Shown: positions 60,501 through 64,000 of the stretch, in pieces
Numbering within the stretch: position 1 is the stretch's first letter
Layout: every line of letters starts with the position of its first letter
Source: Paludibacteraceae bacterium
GTDB lineage: Bacteria > Bacteroidota > Bacteroidia > Bacteroidales > Paludibacteraceae
NCBI GenBank assembly: GCA_024401535.1
Contig: JAKSKX010000011.1
Location: forward strand, 1-64,000
Length of the DNA stretch: 64,000 nt
Direction: 5' to 3'
Program-made: the position numbers and the translations under genes
The notes under the pieces: model-generated
What the model saw: the letters and a program-made list of their open reading frames with translations, nothing else
What the model was told of the DNA's origin: nothing
Database searches by the model: none

Positions 60501-60947
60501 CAGACAGGCTCCGTTATCTTCGGAAGTCTTCTGCTTCACAAGTGTTCTTGTTCCGTCTTCGTTTCTTTTGTATAGAGTAACGAAGTTGCCGGCAGCCGGT
60601 TTGCCGTTCTCGTCCTTGAAGTTTATAACCACACGTCTGTAGTCCAAATTCACCCAAGTCGGCTCACCGTTCTTGATAGTGAACTTGCCTGTGTTGTAGT
60701 CACCATAATAGAAACTGTAGGAATAGTTTCCTGCGGCAATGTTGTTGTTGATTACACGTCCGTCTGCGTCAGTTCTGTACGAAATGGTTCCGCCTTTTTC
60801 ATCGGTTATTCGAACATTTAGATTTGAAAGGGGTGCATTCAGTGTGTCCGAGATTTCTATCGTCAACACTCCTTGCGAAAATGCAGTTTGTAGTAACCCA
60901 AACAGCATGACGCATAGGGCTCCAAACCTCAAGAATTTTGATTTCAT
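57570..60947 (-). CDS. Large surface protein with gliding-motility (type B) C-terminal domain
   Basis: Exported protein of 1125 residues. ATG 60947 (MKSKFLRFGALCVMLFG) is chosen because it starts a proper signal peptide ending AFSQ; the longer frame from 61001 would begin with unlikely residues. The body is a string of eight or more CNA-B/carboxypeptidase-regulatory-like beta units (LSNLNVRITDEKGG, GKPAAGNFVTLYKRNEDG, VYFKFLHDGEIVYPDI), a Big_2-like domain at about 840-940 (ECVKWGE-type start, ITPTNATTQDLVYSID), and the last about 85 residues form the type B sorting domain: PTVFTPHEKNGANDDF, VVIYNRFGDVISKS, GWDGNYKG, AGVYIYVLTLKDG. Probably an adhesive filament or stalk. First gene of the type IX module. 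Confidence 0.88.
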   Translation of the reverse strand: MKSKFLRFGALCVMLFGLLQTAFSQGVLTIEISDTLNAPLSNLNVRITDEKGGTISYRTDADGRVINNNIAAGNYSYSFYYGDYNTGKFTIKNGEPTWVNLDYRRVVINFKDENGKPAAGNFVTLYKRNEDGTRTLVKQKTSEDNGACLFVVPEGNYTYVAADGEHNITVADKNINTTVSVSSKLVTYKTSFQFIKDGRPIKVFARDVYVRQNQNGYFQDFGIVLAHGTSQSNGAIEYQTTEGKISCPVGEFEYSVTTRDYGTLRGVFYVYNTSSQTNNIVPIEIPSETPGTDSDPNTPVIIKPDEKEPTVTLRVKVVTCSDSTPIPNIAVRYQLPGNGVSTFKSTNNNGIASFVLNPNVYNIIIPSDTLHNVNIQKDTMVTMCMDMDVQTQTQQVYFKFMYDNKEVFPQTIKSITINKIEGGSTMAYTTLYPKKDEETEQNKFSNPLVTTAGRYRYSFVINEYNETSRYDYFETIDERPTDTVLINFVVKYNVDIRVIKEDSTPSMGVYAVSYNGISDTWYTTKKTDNEGHLTIALEKGEYVFSAIDQTHTVKIDSDTTLYYVVPNTQNVYFKFLHDGEIVYPDIMNLTFYKGNSTMQYAFLSSTHYPDYEGMGAKYVFDKPAVLPTDTYTVKYYIDDYFYDGQVSHKFTTNASTGNDTLIYIVVPVKRTVEIQIKDANGANVQGVFATIYKYNEDGTLSYDTDYDGNDHERLMSDGNGFVKDHLIPGRYQIRILDIVRDFEVDDYDLRFTILANVEMFKVKFKVLYRDDKTPVPGLKLDVKKGKEFYNSAFTNNLGEIDMQSEAASYSYTLDFGKGITGEYKLTKDAEIEILLDRPVLVNTIALFGSDCVKWGESVQFTALITPTNATTQDLVYSIDNNVLAKITSNGMFTANTIGESGEVTVTAKAKDESGVTATYVVKVGDGNCERAYSLAFGDGSTEMMLDDYTFKLVLTPMNPNPSESYRFLTSRDGVNWRGMIPHTTETEMNVPSNTYPDEFMGLAVCSDTSFMYGIHLFKAIVLDESLAETNVIVLKNPDRSNGEAIADKIEIPTVFTPHEKNGANDDFMPGYPVVIYNRFGDVISKSDNGWDGNYKGATADAGVYIYVLTLKDGREVKGTIQVYRK

Positions 60948-61018
60948 AATATAATTTTTATTCTGTGTTTTATCTTGTAAAAAAGGACATTTAACATACA
61001 AATCTTTTGATCTATGTG

Positions 61019-61026
61019 CAAAATTA
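61019..61026 (-). promoter_or_regulatory. Putative -7 promoter element of the type IX module
   Basis: TAATTTTG on the minus strand, 71 bases upstream of the start at 60947; the 5' leader is AT-rich. Confidence 0.4.
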
Positions 61027-61126
61027 TATAAAATAGGTCAAATAATGCGGCAAAATGTTTATAAAAGCATAGTTATTTAACACTTTTTAACAGAAAGTCC
61101 TATATTTCTTTCTATTCAGGTAAATA

Positions 61127-61163
61127 AAAGAGCAAGGGAGGCATTTCTGCCTCCCTTGTTGCT
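61127..61163 (-). terminator. Terminator of the double-FISUMP unit
   Basis: Perfect 11-bp stem CAAGGGAGGCA/TGCCTCCCTTG with loop TTTC (61133-61158), followed on the minus strand by CTCTTTTATTT. Confidence 0.9.
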
Positions 61164-61182
61164 TATGTGTTGTTACCTTCTA

Positions 61183-62697
61183 TTATTTCTGCGAACTGTC
61201 AGTGACAGGGCGGATTGTTAAACCGTAATAACGGCTGAAATAATAAAAGTTTTCATTCTTGTTGTTGAAATAGAAGTAACATGAAAGATTGTTGCTGCTC
61301 TCGTGAGGGGTTGAACACCAGTAATAGCCGATAGTGCCCACGTGCATACATTCAGAGCTTTCTATGTAACTACCTGTTGCAGGAAGGAAAATCCAGTTGT
61401 CATTTCCAAGCTTATTGCTTGTTACCTTGTATCCTTTGACATTGTTTAGGGAAGTCCAAGTCCATGTGCAGTTAGTTCTCAACTCTGTAAAATCTGCTTG
61501 AGTTGGCATTCTCCAGTTCTCGCTCCAGTTTTGTGCCGCAGCGTCATACTTGGCATAGAGTTTCCCTTCTTCGTTAAGTATTCCGTTCTCCTTCAAGTCC
61601 GGTACGCTCATGTTGAAATGGCAGTCTGTAATTTCAGAGTATTCTTCCTTAGTTGAAGTTTCCCCCCAAGAATAATAGCCGCCAACATCCTCTGGACTCG
61701 ATGCTTTGACATTCTTTGTTGCCCATTTCAAACCGCTTGGCAACCCAAGGTCAACATATTCGTAACCGTCTGTTTCACCTGAAACCGGAATGTTGCCTTC
61801 GTATTTCATAGTTATAACGTCATCGGCATAATACAGGTCTTTGTCTCCATTTGTCAGGTAAACGACAAAGTATGTTCCTGCTGGCTTTCTTTCTCCTTGG
61901 TGAACCGCACGAACACCCAATGGCACATATCTTGTGTCCATATATGTACAACAAAATGCGTTTTTGCCAACATCTTCAATTCCGTAAGAATTTGCAAGGC
62001 TTGTTCTTCCCGTAAAAATCTCGCTTGTCCAATACGCTCTTAGAGTATAGTTTTTATCATTTTCTTTATCTTTCTCCACGAGCAAAGGAAAGAAGATAAT
62101 GTTTTCATTGATTTTGCTTGTTCCGACAAGTCCGTCCAATCCAGAATTGTTGTAGTTGTCAACCCACAGCCAAGTACAGCTGTTTTTCAATTCATTGACT
62201 TCATCGAGAGAAGGAGTTCGCCAGTCTCCACCCCAATTTGCTGTAGCAGCGTCATCTTCTGGAAGCAGTTCGTAAAGACCGTCTGACGTCAAAGTCAGAC
62301 TGAATTTTTTGTCGATACAGTATTTTGTCAAAGATTCTTCTCCTGGCCCCGTGCTCCATTTGTACGTACTCCAACTATATAAGTCGGAACGTTTCCTTGA
62401 CTCAGTTTCACCCCAAGCGTAGAGCTTTCCACAATCGTCGAGCTTGGTTGCACCGAGATTATATGTCGCCCACATGATTTCACTTTCAAGACCGAGGTCA
62501 ACATAGTCATAACCTTTGTGGGAACCTGTCACCCAAACACCAGTTTCAACGTCATCTATCTCCTCGAATTTGGCTCTGACAACATCGTCCGCGTTGTATA
62601 TGACTGTTCTGTTTTTCAATTCCAACAGCATGTGCACATCTGCCGAAGCAGTGCCAATACTTGCAAGTCCCAATAGTGGTAGTAATACTTTCTTCAT
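61183..62697 (-). CDS. Exported protein with two FISUMP domains
   Basis: Predicted secreted or surface protein of 504 residues. Signal peptide about 1-19 (LLPLLGLASIGTASA). Two related halves follow, each introduced by a short strand segment with YxADDV (IYNADDVVRAKFEE and YYADDVITMKYEG), then a FISUMP domain: residues about 62-270 (DYVDLGLESEIMWAT, LYAWGETE, DWRTPSLDE, LGVRAV) and about 312-500 (YEYVDLGLPSGLKWAT, YYSWGETS, NWRMPTQAD, NWIFLPATGSY, YGLTIRPV). The first domain is more diverged and carries an insertion near 205-225. It starts 3 bp after the preceding gene stops and the pair share promoter and terminator. Ligand unknown. Confidence 0.85.
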   Translation of the reverse strand: MKKVLLPLLGLASIGTASADVHMLLELKNRTVIYNADDVVRAKFEEIDDVETGVWVTGSHKGYDYVDLGLESEIMWATYNLGATKLDDCGKLYAWGETESRKRSDLYSWSTYKWSTGPGEESLTKYCIDKKFSLTLTSDGLYELLPEDDAATANWGGDWRTPSLDEVNELKNSCTWLWVDNYNNSGLDGLVGTSKINENIIFFPLLVEKDKENDKNYTLRAYWTSEIFTGRTSLANSYGIEDVGKNAFCCTYMDTRYVPLGVRAVHQGERKPAGTYFVVYLTNGDKDLYYADDVITMKYEGNIPVSGETDGYEYVDLGLPSGLKWATKNVKASSPEDVGGYYSWGETSTKEEYSEITDCHFNMSVPDLKENGILNEEGKLYAKYDAAAQNWSENWRMPTQADFTELRTNCTWTWTSLNNVKGYKVTSNKLGNDNWIFLPATGSYIESSECMHVGTIGYYWCSTPHESSNNLSCYFYFNNKNENFYYFSRYYGLTIRPVTDSSQK

Positions 62698-62700
62698 ACC

Positions 62701-63168
62701 TTACTTACGAATTATTTTGAACGACTTGTCTGCTACATAAAGGATGAATACTCCCTTTGATTGCGGCAATGCAACAACAGCAGTACCTTTGCTGTCAGTT
62801 TTTGTAGATAGAAATCTCTTGCCGTAGGCATCCCAAAGAGAAATAGCAGCCTCAGCATTTGCGTTCTGTATTTTGATTGTAGTTCCATCCAAGTGTTCGA
62901 TGCGAAGTTCGTTCGCTGCAACTACCTCAAGATTCGCCCATGGGCTCGAGAAATATACGTTTTCTACGTTGTTGAATGCAAATGATGTTGTTGAGTCCCC
63001 TTTGGCCACAAGGTTACCGTTGTCGAATGTGAACACAGGCTTCTCTGCCAACAGAAAGTTCATTTTGCTTCCATCCTTCTGCTCGATTGTTACATGTGTT
63101 GGATCGGCTTGAACGGCCAAAGAGCCAAGTGACAAGGCCAAAGATACGACACCTTTCTTTAAGTTCAT
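62701..63168 (-). CDS. Small secreted protein with type A sorting-like domain
   Basis: Exported protein of 155 residues. Signal peptide about 1-21 (GVVSLALSLGSLAVQA). A short N-terminal segment (THVTIEQKDGSKMNFLLAEK, FTFDNGNLVAKGDSTTSF) resembles the YxADDV lead-in part of the next protein. The last about 85 residues look like a type A sorting domain: IKIQNANAEAAISLWDAYGK, then KGVFILYVADKSFKIIRK. There is little between the two, so the protein seems to be almost only a sorting domain; it might be a surface cap or the export partner for the following FISUMP protein. First gene of a two-gene unit. Confidence 0.75.
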   Translation of the reverse strand: MNLKKGVVSLALSLGSLAVQADPTHVTIEQKDGSKMNFLLAEKPVFTFDNGNLVAKGDSTTSFAFNNVENVYFSSPWANLEVVAANELRIEHLDGTTIKIQNANAEAAISLWDAYGKRFLSTKTDSKGTAVVALPQSKGVFILYVADKSFKIIRK

Positions 63169-63196
63169 ATTTTATTTGTTAAAGCATAAAACTATG

Positions 63197-63204
63197 CAAA
63201 GATA
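63197..63204 (-). promoter_or_regulatory. Putative -7 promoter element of the FISUMP two-gene unit
   Basis: TATCTTTG on the minus strand, 28 bases upstream of the start at 63168. Confidence 0.5.
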
Positions 63205-63746
63205 AATAAAAACTTGTTAATGTTCGGTCTTTTGTTGTTTTTTTAGTTTTCGTTGCGGTAAAGTAAGCGATTGTTCCGTGTTTTTGCCAGTTCTTCTACT
63301 TTTTTGCCTAAGCAAATTCCATGTGTATCAGGCCTTTTTGTGGGATTCTGTCAAGAAGATTCTATTCTTCCATTTCCTGTTCTACGCAAGATCTTGTAAT
63401 GTCATTTTTGTTCAAAGTACGTTTGTCTTTGGGGCTTTCATTCTGTTGGGAATGTATTTGTTCCTTGAGCTTTACAAAGCAAAAGTTCCTGTAGCTTAAA
63501 AACGACATTGTTATTTTGACGGCGAACAGATTTGTGTGAGGAAGTCGCTTTGCCATTGGCATTCCTGAAGGTCTGGCAATCGAAATGAGGGTTTGCGGTT
63601 ATCGTTTGACTCCTCTGTGATTGTAATAGTAAAGTTTAGCGGGACATTCTTGATTTGTTGTCATGGTACAAACCCATTATCACTCATATTTTGGGGCTAC
63701 AAATTAGTTTTTGTGAAAAAATCAATGGATTCTTGGAAAAAATGCT
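63205..63746. other. Intergenic stretch without a supported gene
   Basis: Between divergent units. A 73-codon frame at 63278-63499 is strongly hydrophobic (phenylalanine-rich) with no ribosome site; I regard it as chance. No strong hairpins were seen. Confidence 0.4.
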
Positions 63747-63754
63747 TATTTTTG
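63747..63754 (+). promoter_or_regulatory. Putative -7 promoter element of the aspartate kinase gene
   Basis: TATTTTTG, 28 bases before the start codon at 63783. Confidence 0.45.
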
Positions 63755-63782
63755 CGCCAATAATTGTAATTTTTTAAATAAA

Positions 63783-64000
63783 ATGCTAACAGTAGAGAAA
63801 ATTGGTGGTACATCCATGAGCCAATTTGGTGATGTACTTAACAACATTATAAAGGGAAAGCGTTCTGGTGCTGATTTGTACAATCGTATTCTTGTAGTTT
63901 CAGCATACAATAATGTAACAAACTGGCTTCTTGAGCATAAGAAGACTGGCGCTCCTGGTATTTATGTGAAGTTCGTAGAGGATGAGGATTACGCAGGTGC
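63783..64000 (+). CDS. Aspartate kinase, Ask_Ect-like (3' truncated by window edge)
   Basis: The first 72 residues are visible. They begin MLTVEKIGGTSMSQFGDVLN, the phosphate-binding KIGGTSM loop of aspartate kinases, followed by RILVVSAYNNVTNWLLEHKK. The form VEKIGGTSM with YNRIxVVSAYxxxTxxLLEHKKTG is the one I know from the branch found with ectoine gene clusters (Ask_Ect) and elsewhere, rather than the LysC/ThrA branch. The enzyme phosphorylates aspartate at the entry to lysine, threonine and methionine synthesis. The rest of the gene and its neighbours lie outside the window, so an ectoine link cannot be tested here. Confidence 0.85.
   Translation, partial: MLTVEKIGGTSMSQFGDVLNNIIKGKRSGADLYNRILVVSAYNNVTNWLLEHKKTGAPGIYVKFVEDEDYAG

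Noticed and set aside
63278..63499. 73-codon hydrophobic plus-strand frame
   Set aside because: Reads like chance translation of T-rich DNA; no ribosome site and no charged flanks expected of a real small membrane protein.
1..64000. Diversity-generating retroelement for the FISUMP proteins
   Set aside because: No reverse transcriptase gene and no adenine-rich template copy of a FISUMP 3' end are visible in the window.
1..64000. Insertion sequences, prophage or integrase genes to explain the accessory patches
   Set aside because: No transposase, integrase, recombinase or phage structural gene can be seen; only scars and repeats remain.

Overview
This is a chromosomal window from a member of the Bacteroidetes, most likely order Bacteroidales and in the Prevotella/Bacteroides neighbourhood. 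The evidence is a SusC/RagA receptor, Bacteroidetes-only families (DUF4286, DUF4837, RluA with a long N-terminal extension, fused SecDF, dimeric-type GlyRS), type IX secretion sorting domains, FISUMP domains, and repeated promoter matches to the Bacteroidetes form TTTG-N19-21-TAnnTTTG. I cannot name genus or species. No plasmid, prophage, IS element, rRNA operon or CRISPR array is visible; one tRNA is (Cys, GCA).

Layout. 1-3.3 kb is an AT-rich accessory patch: the 3' part of a collagen-like/FISUMP surface protein, an AbiH-type abortive-infection gene, and a 68-residue gene bracketed by two 91-bp direct repeats. 3.3-10 kb is mostly core: ruvC, DUF4286, PAP2, a two-gene sugar-nucleotide pair (acetyltransferase plus dehydrogenase), two DUF3298-like envelope proteins, rsmG and a BadF-type kinase. 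A vsr endonuclease follows without a methylase, then a three-gene glycogen/alpha-glucan operon (debranching enzyme, GT4 glycosyltransferase, GH57). From 15.9 to 27.5 kb nearly everything is on the minus strand: a secreted GH8 enzyme, DUF4837-rlmN, the pdxA-sigma54 activator-lptE-TPR-secG operon, a membrane protein and glyS.

27.6-30.4 kb is a second accessory patch: an outer-membrane-type orphan, a restriction-endonuclease remnant joined out of frame to an SH3-like fragment, and a PGN_0703-like putative endonuclease. 30.5-39.5 kb is one very tight seven-gene minus-strand operon (AsmA-like, O-methyltransferase, FKBP lipoprotein, SusC, YjbR, DUF1573, agmatine deiminase) in which the SusC has no SusD. 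39.8-50.3 kb holds a FISUMP lipoprotein, a secreted SGNH esterase, ispE, an RluA synthase, aspS, secDF and a MarR regulator. MarR is divergent from a Gfo/Idh oxidoreductase and a CrtI-like FAD oxidoreductase. tRNA-Cys and hpt follow.

53.8-61 kb is a type IX secretion module: a 1125-residue protein with a gliding-motility-type (type B) C-terminus, an OmpA/PD40 protein, a PorP/SprF barrel, and a protein with a type A sorting domain. 61.2-63.2 kb is a two-gene unit with a double-FISUMP protein. The window ends inside an aspartate kinase gene.

Together the envelope genes describe a cell that exports many proteins by type IX secretion and displays FISUMP proteins from three loci. The most unusual points are the SusD-less SusC operon, the mosaic collagen-FISUMP protein next to abiH, the repeat-bracketed small gene, and the scarred endonuclease locus.
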